Assembly: GCA_964555935.1 (NCBI GenBank)
Contig: CAZKUN010000054.1
Location: 1 to 42,654 of the forward strand
DNA from: CAZKUN01 sp964555935
Lineage (GTDB): Bacteria > Armatimonadota > Zipacnadia > Zipacnadales > VGFC01
Direction of reading: 5' to 3'
DNA length: 42,654 nt
Shown here: positions 7,750 through 16,205 of the stretch, piece by piece
Layout of the letters: each line of letters begins with the position of its first letter
Numbering within the stretch: the first letter of the stretch is position 1
Program-made: the position numbers and the translations under genes
The notes under the pieces: generated by a model
Database searches by the model: none
What the model saw: only the letters and a program-made list of their open reading frames with translations
Told to the model about the DNA's origin: nothing

Positions 7750-9416
7750 GCGAGCACGCGGATTTGATATTGGCGAATGGGAAGGTGTGGACGGGGCACC
7801 TGGAACGGCTACGGCGATGCCGGGTGAAACCCGGCGATCCAGTTAGGCAGCATTGGGTGTCGCGCGAGGGAGACGTGGCGATTGCGGGGGAGCGAATCGT
7901 TGCGGTGGGGGATGTGGAGGGGTTGCGGGGGCCTAGCACGCAAGTGGTTGACTGCAAGGGACGGCTCGTGGCACCGGGGTTTCACGACAGCCACGTGCAC
8001 TTCGCGGGAGGTTGCCTGCAGCTTCAGCGCGTCGACCTGAGGGACGCCGAGGATGAGGCGGAGTTTGGACGTCGGCTGAGGGAGTTTGGTGCGAAACTGC
8101 CCGAGGGCGCGTGGATGGTGGGCGGCCGATGGGACCATGATCTGACCTTCGGAGGCGCGTTCCCGACGGCGGAGATTCTGGATCGGTATGTCGCGGATCG
8201 GCCCGTGTTCGTGAGGCGATACGATGGGCACATTGCCGTCGCGAACTCGCTGGCGATGCGGATCGCAGGAGTGACGGCCGAGACGCCGGATCCGGAGGGC
8301 GGCGCGCTGCATCGGGATGCGGACGGCGTGCCGAATGGCGTGTTGGCCGATACGGCGATGGACATCGTCTGGCGGCACATCCCGGACCCGACGGCGGATG
8401 ACATCGCGAAGGCGCTGCCGGGAGGGCTGGAGCTGGCGGCGCGGATGGGCATCACGAGCGTCCACGATATGCTGGGCGATGGCGGCCCGTGTCTGGAGGC
8501 GTATCGGAGGTTGGATGATGCGGGCGAACTGACGGTGAGGATGAACCTGTATTGGGGGATTGGGGATTGGGAGACGGGTGTGCGGCATGGGCGCGATAAA
8601 TCGCGCCCCTACGGGGCGGGATCGGGTGTTGGCGGATCATCGCGAGTGAGCGTACGGGGCGTGAAGGCGTTTGTGGATGGGTCGCTCGGAGCGTGTACGG
8701 CGTGGTTTCACCAACCGTATGCGTGTGACGGGAGCACGTCGGGCCTGGCGTGTGCGGATATGGAGTGGCTTGCGGAGGAGATGAAACGGATTGACGAGGC
8801 GGGGATGCAGCTAGCGGTTCACGCGATTGGCGACCGCGCGGTGAGCGAGTTGCTGGACGCGTGGGAAGCGCTCGTCGAGGCGAACGGCGAGCGAGATCGG
8901 CGGCTGAGGATGGAGCACGCGCAACATATCCGGGCGGAGGATGTGGAGCGCTTTGGGAAGCTGGGCGTGGTCGGGTCGGTGCAACCGTATCACGTGATCG
9001 ATGATGCGAGGTTCTGCGAATCGCGGATCGGCAAGGAGCGATGCGCGGAGGCGTACGCGTTCCGGTCGCTGCTGAGTGCGGGGACAAGGCTCGCGCTGGG
9101 CTCGGACTGGCCCGTGGCGCCGCTGGATGTGATCGCGGGGATCGACGCGGCAGTGAATCGAAGGCCGGAGGGCGAGGCCGACGCGTGGTATCCCGAGCAG
9201 CGGATTTGCGTCGATGACGCGCTGGCGGGATACACTCTCGACGCGGCGCGAGCGGCATTTGCGGAGGACGAGTTGGGGACAATCGAGGAGGGGAAACTCG
9301 CCGACATCGTGGTGCTGGATCGAGACATCACGGACGAGGCGGAGATGGAGCGGATCGGCGAGACGGAGGTGGCGCTGACGGTGGGCGGGGGGAGGGTGAT
9401 CCACGACAGGACATAG
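7746..9416 (+). CDS. YtcJ-like metal-dependent amidohydrolase
   Basis: 556 aa. The GTG at 7746 overlaps the preceding stop by 4 nt and starts the family-typical N terminus (ADLILANGKVWTG). Metal-site motifs are present: HDSHVHF, VHAIGDRA, the EHAQ region and LGSDWPVAP. The family hydrolyses amide or imide bonds, and the natural substrate is usually unknown. Two stretches are unusual. Codons over 7811-7859 come from a 49 bp repeat also found at 5662, and 8589-8612 is a REP-like hairpin read in frame. Both lengthen regions that are normally short loops. Coupling to the LamG/BNR gene suggests a joint role, but the link is not explained by known pathways. No signal peptide is seen. Confidence 0.9.
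   Translation: MSEHADLILANGKVWTGHLERLRRCRVKPGDPVRQHWVSREGDVAIAGERIVAVGDVEGLRGPSTQVVDCKGRLVAPGFHDSHVHFAGGCLQLQRVDLRDAEDEAEFGRRLREFGAKLPEGAWMVGGRWDHDLTFGGAFPTAEILDRYVADRPVFVRRYDGHIAVANSLAMRIAGVTAETPDPEGGALHRDADGVPNGVLADTAMDIVWRHIPDPTADDIAKALPGGLELAARMGITSVHDMLGDGGPCLEAYRRLDDAGELTVRMNLYWGIGDWETGVRHGRDKSRPYGAGSGVGGSSRVSVRGVKAFVDGSLGACTAWFHQPYACDGSTSGLACADMEWLAEEMKRIDEAGMQLAVHAIGDRAVSELLDAWEALVEANGERDRRLRMEHAQHIRAEDVERFGKLGVVGSVQPYHVIDDARFCESRIGKERCAEAYAFRSLLSAGTRLALGSDWPVAPLDVIAGIDAAVNRRPEGEADAWYPEQRICVDDALAGYTLDAARAAFAEDELGTIEEGKLADIVVLDRDITDEAEMERIGETEVALTVGGGRVIHDRT
7811..7859. repeat. 49 bp dispersed repeat, copy 2 (inside CDS)
   Basis: It is the same unit as 5662-5710 with one substitution. 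It is read through in frame near the N terminus of the amidohydrolase, between the WTG and GDVAIAGERI stretches, which are normally close together. Confidence 0.9.
8589..8612. repeat. REP-like hairpin ending CTAC (inside CDS)
   Basis: A perfect stem GGGCGCGA/TCGCGCCC with loop TAAA is followed by CTAC. The same stem occurs intergenically at 28146. Here it is translated in frame within the amidohydrolase. Confidence 0.85.
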
Positions 9417-9457
9417 CGCAAAGAGCGGCATTGGGCGCAGATCCCCGAGCCTGGCGT

Positions 9458-9480
9458 GTCGCAGCTAAAGCAACTCCTAC
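9458..9480. repeat. REP-like element ending CTAC
   Basis: It shares the frame of the 10715 and 10760 elements (GTCGCRGCTRAA, then CTCCTAC), with a weaker stem. It lies between two convergent genes and is followed by ACGG, as at 28170. Confidence 0.5.
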
Positions 9481-9510
9481 ACGGAGGGCTCTAAGGCCGG
9501 ACGGCGACGG

Positions 9511-10146
9511 TCAGTGAGTAAGGGCGTAGGTGATGATGTTGAGGCCCATCTTGAGGGCGGCCTCGCGGAGTTCAGGTGGATCGTTGTGGACCTCCGCGCT
9601 TTCCCAACCATCGGATAGATCGGTGTTGAAGCTGTAGAAGAGCACGACGCGTCCGGCGTCATCGCGGATGGCGTAGCCGTGCGCCGGGCCGCCATGGTGC
9701 TCGTGGATCTTGGGCAGGCCGGAGTTGAAGTCGTAGAGCGAGTGGTAGATCGGATGCGTGTAAGGCAACTCGACCAAACTGCGGCCCGGGAAGACGCGTT
9801 TCACCTCGCGACGGAATGACTTGTCCAGACCGAAGTTGTCATCCACATGCAGGAATCCCCCGCCGAGCAAGTACCCCCGCAACGCGCGGACCTCGTCATC
9901 AGTGAAGCGGATGTTGCCGTGACCGGTGATAAAGAGGAACGGCACGTCAGCGAGGTCATCATCGGTGAGGGTGACAGCTCTCTCGGACTCGTCGGCGTCG
10001 ATCGTGGTGCGCTCGTTGACCTCGCGGAGGAGGTTCTTGAGCGCGGACTTGTTGGCATACCAGTCGCCGCCGCCACCGTACTTCACCTTGCCGATTGTGA
10101 AGGGCGAGGCTGACGCTATTGAGGCGGCGAGCAGGAGCGCGAGCAT
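9511..10146 (-). CDS. DUF4159 exported protein
   Basis: 211 aa. An N-terminal signal peptide ends near SIASA. The whole mature protein resembles DUF4159, with KYGGGGDWY, FLFITGHGNIRFTDDEV, LRGYLLGGGFLHVDDNFG and HPIYHSLYDF stretches. The GHG and GGGFLHVDD elements suggest a glutamine-amidotransferase-like alpha/beta fold, but no catalytic activity is established for the family. The gene is convergent with the amidohydrolase. The ribosome site is weak, yet the signal peptide fixes the start. Confidence 0.85.
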   Translation of the reverse strand: MLALLLAASIASASPFTIGKVKYGGGGDWYANKSALKNLLREVNERTTIDADESERAVTLTDDDLADVPFLFITGHGNIRFTDDEVRALRGYLLGGGFLHVDDNFGLDKSFRREVKRVFPGRSLVELPYTHPIYHSLYDFNSGLPKIHEHHGGPAHGYAIRDDAGRVVLFYSFNTDLSDGWESAEVHNDPPELREAALKMGLNIITYALTH

Positions 10147-10248
10147 GGTGGTATCTTACGCAAGGGCAACCTGGAAGTCAAAGACGGCGCCATGGGGCCC
10201 GGATGCCGGCACGCGTCCGAGCCCCCTCACGACGCCACAAGACACCAA

Positions 10249-10686
10249 CTACCAGCGCTTCTTGACCCTCACGTACCACCCCGTCCATTCCGGCGCGTAA
10301 GCGTAAACACAGAAGTAGTGCATGCCCGTGTAGCCGGCGCGGAAGGTGACCTTGTCTTTCTTCCCCTCCCCGCGGGCGGAGTACCAGAGGTAGTTGTAGG
10401 GCGAGCACCACCATCTGTTCGTGCCTCTGGGGTCGCTGGTCCCGACGTAGAGATCGGGGTCGTCCACGTCGGTCTCGGGCACGACGTGAATCGTGTAGGT
10501 CCGGCCGCGCTGGCACTTGACGCGGTAGAGCTGGTAGTAGCCCTGCCAGGCCCAGTCGTAGTACCAGCCTTTGCGCAGCCTCGTACCGTGGGCCGCATAG
10601 GCGGCGTTCGGTGGCGGGAGGGCGGTAACGAGAATCGCGGCGGCGCCGAGAAGCGCCAGCCTGCGGAGTAGAGGATTGCGTCTCAT
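10249..10686 (-). CDS. Small exported beta-sandwich protein (PPC-like)
   Basis: 145 aa. A strong AAAGGAGA precedes the ATG. Residues 1-32 are a signal peptide with a basic N terminus and an AYA-A cleavage site. The mature part is rich in Tyr and Trp and contains VKCQRGRTYTIHVVPE, DPDLYV and VTFRAGYTGMHYFCVYAY. This is the pattern of bacterial pre-peptidase C-terminal (PPC) beta-sandwich domains, here standing alone without a protease. The function is unknown; it may be a small surface or matrix protein. The assignment rests on pattern only. Confidence 0.75.
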   Translation of the reverse strand: MRRNPLLRRLALLGAAAILVTALPPPNAAYAAHGTRLRKGWYYDWAWQGYYQLYRVKCQRGRTYTIHVVPETDVDDPDLYVGTSDPRGTNRWWCSPYNYLWYSARGEGKKDKVTFRAGYTGMHYFCVYAYAPEWTGWYVRVKKRW

Positions 10687-10714
10687 CGAGGAATGTCTCC
10701 TTTCATCGGCAGGG

Positions 10715-10748
10715 ACGGCAACGGCGTCGCGGCTGAACCCGCTCCGAC
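10715..10748. repeat. REP-like element, tandem copy 1
   Basis: This 34 bp unit is repeated at 10760-10793 with one difference, ending CGAC instead of CTAC. The core GCGGCTGAACCCGCTCC resembles the REP cores known from Pseudomonas. Confidence 0.75.
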
Positions 10749-10759
10749 AAAGGCGGAGA

Positions 10760-10793
10760 ACGGCAACGGCGTCGCGGCTGAACCCGCTCCTAC
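10760..10793. repeat. REP-like element, tandem copy 2
   Basis: It matches 10715-10748 at 33 of 34 positions and ends CTAC. It lies 10 nt beyond the stop codon of the pseudopilin gene. Confidence 0.8.
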
Positions 10794-10803
10794 AGAGGCA
10801 GAG

Positions 10804-11457
10804 CTAGTCCGGGCTCCAGAGGCCGTCAGGCGTGCGGGTGGCGGGTTCGGTGAGGCGCTTGACGTGACCGTCGGCGAAGCAGAAGTTGGAGCCACCACTG
10901 TGGCGTCGGCTCGGAAGGAGTTGCTCCTGCATCCCGAGGGACAGGCAGCGGGAGTAATCGAGCGCGACGGGCAGGTTGCTGTAGCCGGCGTCACACAGCA
11001 GGATCGTGGTAGATGGTGATTCGATCTGGGCGAGGCCGAGCGGAGTGCCGTGGCTTCCGCCGACGGCTCTCAGATCGGGCGGAGAGAGCAGAGCGTTAAT
11101 CGCGTAGCCGTGGCGACGTTCGGGAGGCAGTTCGGCCAGCTTCGCCCCGGAGACCTGAGCGGCGGGGCACATGTAGATGTCGGTGTTGCGGATGTAGGGC
11201 TGCGCGAACTGGCGCCAGGAGCGATACGGCCCGGTCAGAGAGGCAATGTACGAGATCGGCAGCATCTCGTCGCAGTCGGAAGCGTAGGCGTCGATGGCGA
11301 GACTCATCTGGTGGAGATTAGCGGCGCAGGTGGACGCGCGGGCCTTGTCGCGCGCGGAGTGGAGCACCGGGAAGATGATCGCGGCGAGCACGGCGATGAC
11401 CGCGATGACGATGAGGATCTCGATGAGAGTGAAGCCGCGTTCTCGAGGAGATGGCAT
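10804..11457 (-). CDS. Type IV pseudopilin with prepilin cleavage site
   Basis: 217 aa. The ATG at 11457 has AGGAG upstream and gives a short basic leader followed by the prepilin peptidase site G8/FTLIE, with Glu13 at mature position +5. A hydrophobic helix follows (ILIVIAVIAVLAAIIFPV). The C-terminal part has the secreted-pilin pattern of large-family Armatimonadota and planctomycete proteins: CAANLHQMSLAIDAYASD, a MCPAA motif and the terminal HSGGSNFCFADGHVKRL (H-x9-DG). It is probably a pilus or type II-like secretion component. Its promoter carries a palindrome overlapping the -10 box. Confidence 0.92.
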   Translation of the reverse strand: MPSPRERGFTLIEILIVIAVIAVLAAIIFPVLHSARDKARASTCAANLHQMSLAIDAYASDCDEMLPISYIASLTGPYRSWRQFAQPYIRNTDIYMCPAAQVSGAKLAELPPERRHGYAINALLSPPDLRAVGGSHGTPLGLAQIESPSTTILLCDAGYSNLPVALDYSRCLSLGMQEQLLPSRRHSGGSNFCFADGHVKRLTEPATRTPDGLWSPD

Positions 11458-11486
11458 TGACGCTCCTGTCCTACTACCCATGCTAG

Positions 11487-11503
11487 TACTATGTATAGTA
11501 GTA
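11487..11503. promoter_or_regulatory. Inverted repeat TACTAT-N5-GTAGTA, putative operator
   Basis: The repeat covers the -10 box of the pseudopilin promoter. A second pair of half sites, TACTA/TAGTA with 7 nt between, lies just downstream at 11472-11488. The same arrangement with the same 5 nt spacing occurs at 42293-42309. TACTAC/GTAGTA half sites recall those of BlaI-type repressors; that assignment is inference. Confidence 0.5.
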
Positions 11504-11520
11504 TAACGCTCGAGTGTCAA
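11492..11520 (-). promoter_or_regulatory. Sigma-70 type promoter of the pseudopilin gene
   Basis: On the minus strand, TTGACA (11515-11520), a 17 nt spacer and TATACA (11492-11497) lie upstream of the gene at 11457. Confidence 0.75.
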
Positions 11521-11565
11521 GATGAGTTTCGTCGATGGGCTACGGGAGCGGCGAGGATGCCTGGT

Positions 11566-12963
11566 CTATGACGACGACAGAAGGGCCGGTTTCAGCGTCC
11601 ACGCCTGGAGGCGGGCTTGCTCGAGGAGCTTGGGAGCTTCGAAGCCGTCGGGCAGCATGCTGCCTGCCCAGCCGCTCCGCGCTCCGGCCTCATCGACGTG
11701 TTGGTCGACCTGGTTGTCAGCCGGTGCGAAGTCAACGTCGCTGGGGAGCGCGCGGGTCTCGATGAGGTGAATGAGGGCTCGCGCGAGCGCGATATGGTAG
11801 GCGTCGAGACGAAGAGCGTGGTCGCCGACTGACACGGCGCTAGGCAGGCGCTCGGTGGACCGAAGCCAAGCCTCGACCTGCAGAACCGAGGCGGAGAAAT
11901 CGGAGCGACCGGCTTGACCGTCGGACGAGGCGCCCGCGCCTGCGGTCGCGGGGCCGTCGAGGTGCAGACAGACCGCCCCAGCCGGAGCGGAGCCTTCGCG
12001 GATGGCGTGGGCGAGGAAGCGGGTGAACATGCCGAACAACTCCGCCGGCGACAGGCTCATGCCTTCGGCTTCCTGGAAGTTGACCTGCTCGCCGACAGCC
12101 CGCGCCAGCGCGAGCAACTCGTCCGCGCTGAACACGCGGTCGCGCGCAAGGTCGGGATAGAGATCGGGCAACTGATCGGCGGTGATGGTCTCCACGTCAG
12201 GCCGAGACACGACATGACCCACGAACGAGTCGAAGTGCTCGTAACCGGCTTCGGTGAGGTCGCGGGGCTTCAGGTTAGTGGAGAACCACTCCTCCATCAC
12301 GAGGGTGCAGGGGTGGTTCATGATGCTGATCAGGCCGCCGTCCTCAAGGGCGTCGTAGGAGGCGGCGAACTGGGTCAAGTGCTCGTCGAGCGCGCCGGGC
12401 TCGCCCAGTTCGAAGTTCAGCCCGAACATGTGCCGGACTTGGCGACCGCGCCGGTCCTTCCCCCACATGTGCGACGTGTTGATCATTCCCCCGTAGTAGA
12501 ACGGCTGCGCAAAAAGCCCCACGTAGCCGTAGCCACTGACGTAAGTTGGGATGCCCCACTTGCGCAGGATTGGGAAGACCTGCGGCGACCAGTTAGAGCC
12601 TGGTTGACCGTAACAGACGGGATCCTGTCCCCACACGTCGCGGAGGTCGTCGATCCCAGCGGCCTCGCGCCGCTCGAACTCGGCGCCGCCCTCGAGCCAG
12701 TCAAACGGCGCCATGTACTCCGCCGGCTGCGGGCGCAGGCCGTGCCAGTTGGAATGGTAGCCAATCGCGTGTTGGGAGAGGGCATCGGTGACGCTGTAGC
12801 GGACGCGCTCGCGGAGCATCCGAGCCTTCTGGCCGACGACCTTCATCGTCCCGCGGACGCCGTGGCTGGTGAGGATCTGGGCGATGCGCTTGGCGGCGTC
12901 GTCGCTGTGGGTGACGGTGCAGTCCTCGACATCGAACCAGAAGAGCACGTGCTTGCGAGGCAT
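11566..12963 (-). CDS. Polysaccharide deacetylase family protein
   Basis: 465 aa. The ATG at 12963 has AAGGAG 8 nt upstream. The N-terminal half is NodB-like: FWFDVEDCT carries the first metal Asp, GVRGTMKVVGQKA the fold core, and IGYHSNWHG the paired His motif. CYGQPGSNWSP corresponds to motif 3. The C-terminal third (from about residue 290) is helical and not recognised. The family deacetylates GlcNAc or related sugars, or in some branches acts on other C-N bonds. It is the last gene of a four-gene minus-strand operon, 25 nt after the AAC(3)-like gene. No signal peptide is seen, which is unusual if the substrate is extracellular. Confidence 0.82.
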   Translation of the reverse strand: MPRKHVLFWFDVEDCTVTHSDDAAKRIAQILTSHGVRGTMKVVGQKARMLRERVRYSVTDALSQHAIGYHSNWHGLRPQPAEYMAPFDWLEGGAEFERREAAGIDDLRDVWGQDPVCYGQPGSNWSPQVFPILRKWGIPTYVSGYGYVGLFAQPFYYGGMINTSHMWGKDRRGRQVRHMFGLNFELGEPGALDEHLTQFAASYDALEDGGLISIMNHPCTLVMEEWFSTNLKPRDLTEAGYEHFDSFVGHVVSRPDVETITADQLPDLYPDLARDRVFSADELLALARAVGEQVNFQEAEGMSLSPAELFGMFTRFLAHAIREGSAPAGAVCLHLDGPATAGAGASSDGQAGRSDFSASVLQVEAWLRSTERLPSAVSVGDHALRLDAYHIALARALIHLIETRALPSDVDFAPADNQVDQHVDEAGARSGWAGSMLPDGFEAPKLLEQARLQAWTLKPALLSSS

Positions 12964-12988
12964 GGCAGATCTCCTTGGGGCGACGCGT

Positions 12989-13828
12989 CTATCGCGGGCA
13001 CTTCGCGAGCCAGTCGATGTAGTCATCGGGCAGCCAGCGCTCGGGCTCCTGCTCGACGATAGCGACCCATCGCTCGACCATCGCGTCGGCGCGGCAACAT
13101 CGAAGCGTCGCGGAGCCGATCTTGCCGTAGGTCATCAGGCCCTCACCGGCGAGCATCTCCTCGATGGTCTCTCGGTCCTCGACGCGGATGCTCGGGTACG
13201 GGCCGGGCTTCTCCCAGCCTGCCAACTCGGCGGCGAGGCAATCGCGGGCGTCGGGATCGGCGGCATCGAGGGCGCGCTCGGCGAGGGTGGCCTCGACGCA
13301 ATGCACCATGGTATTGACGCGGAAGGTCACGCCGATGAAGCAGTAGGCGGCGTTCCAGTCGATCAGCCGCTGCCAGGGGCTCTCGCGCGCGAAGGCCCCA
13401 GTGCCGAAGGGGCTGGGCCGAGGACCGGCGGCGCCGTGGTCTCTCGTCAACTCGACCGCGCGACGGCCGATAGCGGTGATGGAGTGCGTGTGATGGTCGC
13501 TGCGGAACGCGCCCGATCGAGCGCGGAGGGTTTCGGTGATCAAGCCGACGTAGGACGGGGTGGTCTCGGGATCCCAGCGCTCGATGGCCGAGGCGTCGCC
13601 CTCGGGTTTCGACGGGCAGAGGGTCGGCACGGCTACGGTGCCCGCGGATCCGACGGCATCGGCGAAGCCATCGATGACAGCGACAGGGCCATCGACGACA
13701 GTGCCCATGCTGCTGAGCGAGCTGTGGAAGATCGCCGTGTCGCCGGGCACCACGCCGACGGCGCGGACGGCGTCGGCGATGTCGGCGCGGGTGACGCGGA
13801 TGTTGGGGTCGCGGGGCTCGGGCTTCAT
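12989..13828 (-). CDS. AAC(3)/YokD-family N-acetyltransferase
   Basis: 279 aa, normal length for the family. Recognisable stretches are GDTAIFHSSLSSMG, GTVAVPTLCPSK, WDPETTPSYVGLITETLR, FRSDHHTHSITAIG, PFGTGAFARESPW and the NTMVHCVE site. The fold transfers an acetyl group from acetyl-CoA to an amino group; classical members modify the 3-amino group of aminoglycosides. The context here is sugar and peptide catabolism, 24 nt after an M28 peptidase gene, so a housekeeping amino-sugar substrate is as likely as antibiotic resistance. That is inference from neighbours. Confidence 0.88.
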   Translation of the reverse strand: MKPEPRDPNIRVTRADIADAVRAVGVVPGDTAIFHSSLSSMGTVVDGPVAVIDGFADAVGSAGTVAVPTLCPSKPEGDASAIERWDPETTPSYVGLITETLRARSGAFRSDHHTHSITAIGRRAVELTRDHGAAGPRPSPFGTGAFARESPWQRLIDWNAAYCFIGVTFRVNTMVHCVEATLAERALDAADPDARDCLAAELAGWEKPGPYPSIRVEDRETIEEMLAGEGLMTYGKIGSATLRCCRADAMVERWVAIVEQEPERWLPDDYIDWLAKCPR

Positions 13829-13852
13829 GAATTGACATCCCAGTAATAGTCG

Positions 13853-15001
13853 TTAGAGGTCTCGCGCAAGGTCGCGGACGACGGGCTCGCACAGGTCGAG
13901 CGTATCATTGTAGACGGCAGAATCGAACTCGGCGACGGTATCGCTCGGGAGATGCGTGTGAGGCCAGGTATCGCCATGCCACGTGCAGCACATGACGCCG
14001 ACGCCCTCGGCCTGGAACGGGTACTGATCGCTGGTGGCCCAGGGGTCGGTGATCCACTCGATGGGGCCGTACTTCTCGGGGATGCCGATCGCGTTGGCCG
14101 AGCGCTCTGCGAGGTCTTTGATCCGCCGCTCTCCGTCGGTCGCCCAGATCCACGTGGGCTCGTTGCAGGCGATCATGTCCAGGCAGACGGTGGCCGCGCA
14201 GGCGCGCAACTCGCCCCGATCCTTCAGCCGACGGACGTGCCAGTACGAACCCAGCATCATCGGCTCCTCAGCGCCGAAGGCGATGTAGCGAACCGTTCGG
14301 CGAGGCGCGGCGTCCGCCAGACGCTCGACCATATCGAGGATGCCCGCAATGCCGGAGGCGTTGTCGATGGCGCCCGGCGAGTTGTACTCGGTGTCGTAGT
14401 GGCCGCAGACGACGACGTAACCGTCTTCAGGATGCGTCCCCGGTTGCTCGGCGATGACATTGTGGCTCAACGCGCCGGGAGTGAATTCGGCATCGATGCC
14501 GAGACGGACGCGGACCTCTTCGCCGGCCGCCAACCAATTGGATACGCGGTCGCCGTCCTCGCGACTGATGACGACCATGGGCATGCCGCTATCATCGAGC
14601 GTAGCGGGCATGGTGCTGGCGGGGCCGTTCTCGCGGACGATCACCCAGGCGGCGACGCTGCCGTCGCCGCCCACGACCTCGTAGCGATCCCACATGAGCA
14701 CGCCGAGGATGAGGCACTTGCCGACATAGCGCAAAGTGCCCTCGACGCCGCCGGCGCCGGTGGCAAGCGAGTAGACGAGAGGGTAAGCGGCGATCGTGCT
14801 GGGCTCGGGAGCGGTGATAGACAGCGTCGGCTCTGAGCGCAGGTCCCAACCCATGACGCGGAAGGGCTCGAGTTGGGGCTGAAGGCCGCGCCCGGCGAAC
14901 TGGCCGGCGATGTAGTCGGCGGCCTCGCGCTCGGCGGCGGAGCCAAAGAAGCGAATGCCTATGGTCTCGGACAAGTGCTTGACGATGGGGATCGGATCCA
15001 C
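13853..15001 (-). CDS. M28-family zinc aminopeptidase
   Basis: 382 aa. It starts with GTG at 15001, preceded by AGGAGA. The full M28 metal set is visible: His201 and Asp203 in GHYDT, Asp213 in AIDNASG, the Glu245-Glu246 pair in AFGAEEP, Asp275 in CLDMIA, and His348 or His350 in PHTHLPSDT. A PA-like insert occupies about residues 50-170. No signal peptide is evident. It probably removes N-terminal residues from peptides. It lies 30 nt after the sialidase-like gene and 24 nt before the acetyltransferase gene, in one operon. Confidence 0.9.
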   Translation of the reverse strand: MDPIPIVKHLSETIGIRFFGSAAEREAADYIAGQFAGRGLQPQLEPFRVMGWDLRSEPTLSITAPEPSTIAAYPLVYSLATGAGGVEGTLRYVGKCLILGVLMWDRYEVVGGDGSVAAWVIVRENGPASTMPATLDDSGMPMVVISREDGDRVSNWLAAGEEVRVRLGIDAEFTPGALSHNVIAEQPGTHPEDGYVVVCGHYDTEYNSPGAIDNASGIAGILDMVERLADAAPRRTVRYIAFGAEEPMMLGSYWHVRRLKDRGELRACAATVCLDMIACNEPTWIWATDGERRIKDLAERSANAIGIPEKYGPIEWITDPWATSDQYPFQAEGVGVMCCTWHGDTWPHTHLPSDTVAEFDSAVYNDTLDLCEPVVRDLARDL

Positions 15002-15031
15002 GCGCGTCTCCTGGTCGATGTGGTCTGGCGC

Positions 15032-16099
15032 CTACGGTGCGGCGACCGTGATATGCACGCCGCGGATCTCGTTCTGCTGGCCCTCGGGCAGCTCGTTCTT
15101 CCAGCCGCCGGGGATGACATCATGGATGTAGAGAAGCTTGCCGGGTTCGACCTCGCGGATGGCGGTGTAGTAAGTGCTCGGGCCATCGAAGACAGCGACG
15201 GGGTCAGACCATGACGCGCCGTCATCAGAGCTGAACATCAGCTTGCAGCCGGGCCTGCCGAAGCTGCAGGCAAGGAGGCCGCTCGACATCCGGATGATGT
15301 CAGGGAAGACGCCGCGGGCGGTTGGGATGGGCTGCGGATCCGACCAGGACTTGCCTGCGTCGGATGACCGTGCGGTCCAGAGCGGCTCGCCGGACTCGTT
15401 GCGCATGATCGCGACGAGATCACCGGAGGATGTAGCGGCTATGCAGGGCTCGTTGAGACCCTCCCCGCCAATGTCGGCGAGGTAGCCGATGGTCGAGAGG
15501 TAGTGCCAGCGCGAGCCGCCGTCGGTGCTGCGGACGACGATGGAACGGTCGCGCACATCATCGACGAAGCGCCCGTACATGGTCGCGACGAGGGACCCGT
15601 CAGGCATGGTCAGGATCGAGCGGGCGAAGAGCATGCGGGCGGCGCCCTTGGTCAGGTGGGGCACTCGCATGGGCGAGAAATCGACGGCGCCCGTGCTCCA
15701 ATGATAGTCCAGCCCGTCGATCGAGCGGCCCACGCGACACGACGCGACTGTATCGGAGATGCGCAGCGTCATGTAGGAGAGCCAAAGGCAGGAGCCGTCG
15801 GCGAGGCGGGCCCATGAATGGCCGGCATCGGCCTCGGGGACGGGCGCGGACCACGTGGCCCCGCCGTCATCGGTGGCGCAGAACGCCGTGCGAGCGGTTT
15901 CGGGGTTGATCTCATCGTAAGAGCACCAAATCGCGGCGAGGAGGCGCTCGGACGAGATCTGCTTGAGCGTCGGGAACCAGTGGTAGTCGCGCGACGCGCT
16001 GATGGTGAACGGTTCGCCGACAGAGACATCGAGATCAGCAGCGCCGGCGGCGGACGTGCCGATACCGAGGGCGAGGAGAGTTGGGGTGAAGCGAGCCAT
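15032..16099 (-). CDS. Sialidase-like (BNR/Asp-box) exported protein
   Basis: 355 aa. A signal peptide ends near AAGAA. Four Asp-box motifs (S/T-x-D-x-G-x-x-W) are visible: TDDGGATW, STDGGSRW, SSDAGKSW and SSDDGASW. This defines a six-bladed sialidase-type propeller. An N-terminal RIP-type arginine is not obvious, so true neuraminidase activity is uncertain; many environmental members are glycosidase-like or sugar-binding. It is the first gene of the operon that continues with M28, AAC(3) and deacetylase genes. The ribosome site is weak. Confidence 0.87.
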   Translation of the reverse strand: MARFTPTLLALGIGTSAAGAADLDVSVGEPFTISASRDYHWFPTLKQISSERLLAAIWCSYDEINPETARTAFCATDDGGATWSAPVPEADAGHSWARLADGSCLWLSYMTLRISDTVASCRVGRSIDGLDYHWSTGAVDFSPMRVPHLTKGAARMLFARSILTMPDGSLVATMYGRFVDDVRDRSIVVRSTDGGSRWHYLSTIGYLADIGGEGLNEPCIAATSSGDLVAIMRNESGEPLWTARSSDAGKSWSDPQPIPTARGVFPDIIRMSSGLLACSFGRPGCKLMFSSDDGASWSDPVAVFDGPSTYYTAIREVEPGKLLYIHDVIPGGWKNELPEGQQNEIRGVHITVAAP

Positions 16100-16205
16100 G
16101 GTGGACGGGTTCCGTGGAACAGGCCCGACGGCCTGCTGGGTAGGTGATGGTGGGGAAGTTAGGGAATGGTGGGAGAACGACTAAGTATCCAGGGAGGATA
16201 TGTTC

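Noticed and set aside
12989..13828. Acquired antibiotic-resistance gene (aac(3))
   Set aside because: The fold matches, but base composition equals the neighbours, there is no integron, transposon or IS nearby, and the gene sits inside a catabolic operon.
15032..16099. True neuraminidase
   Set aside because: Asp boxes are clear, but the N-terminal RIP-type arginine motif and the full arginine triad could not be identified, so only a sialidase-like call is made.
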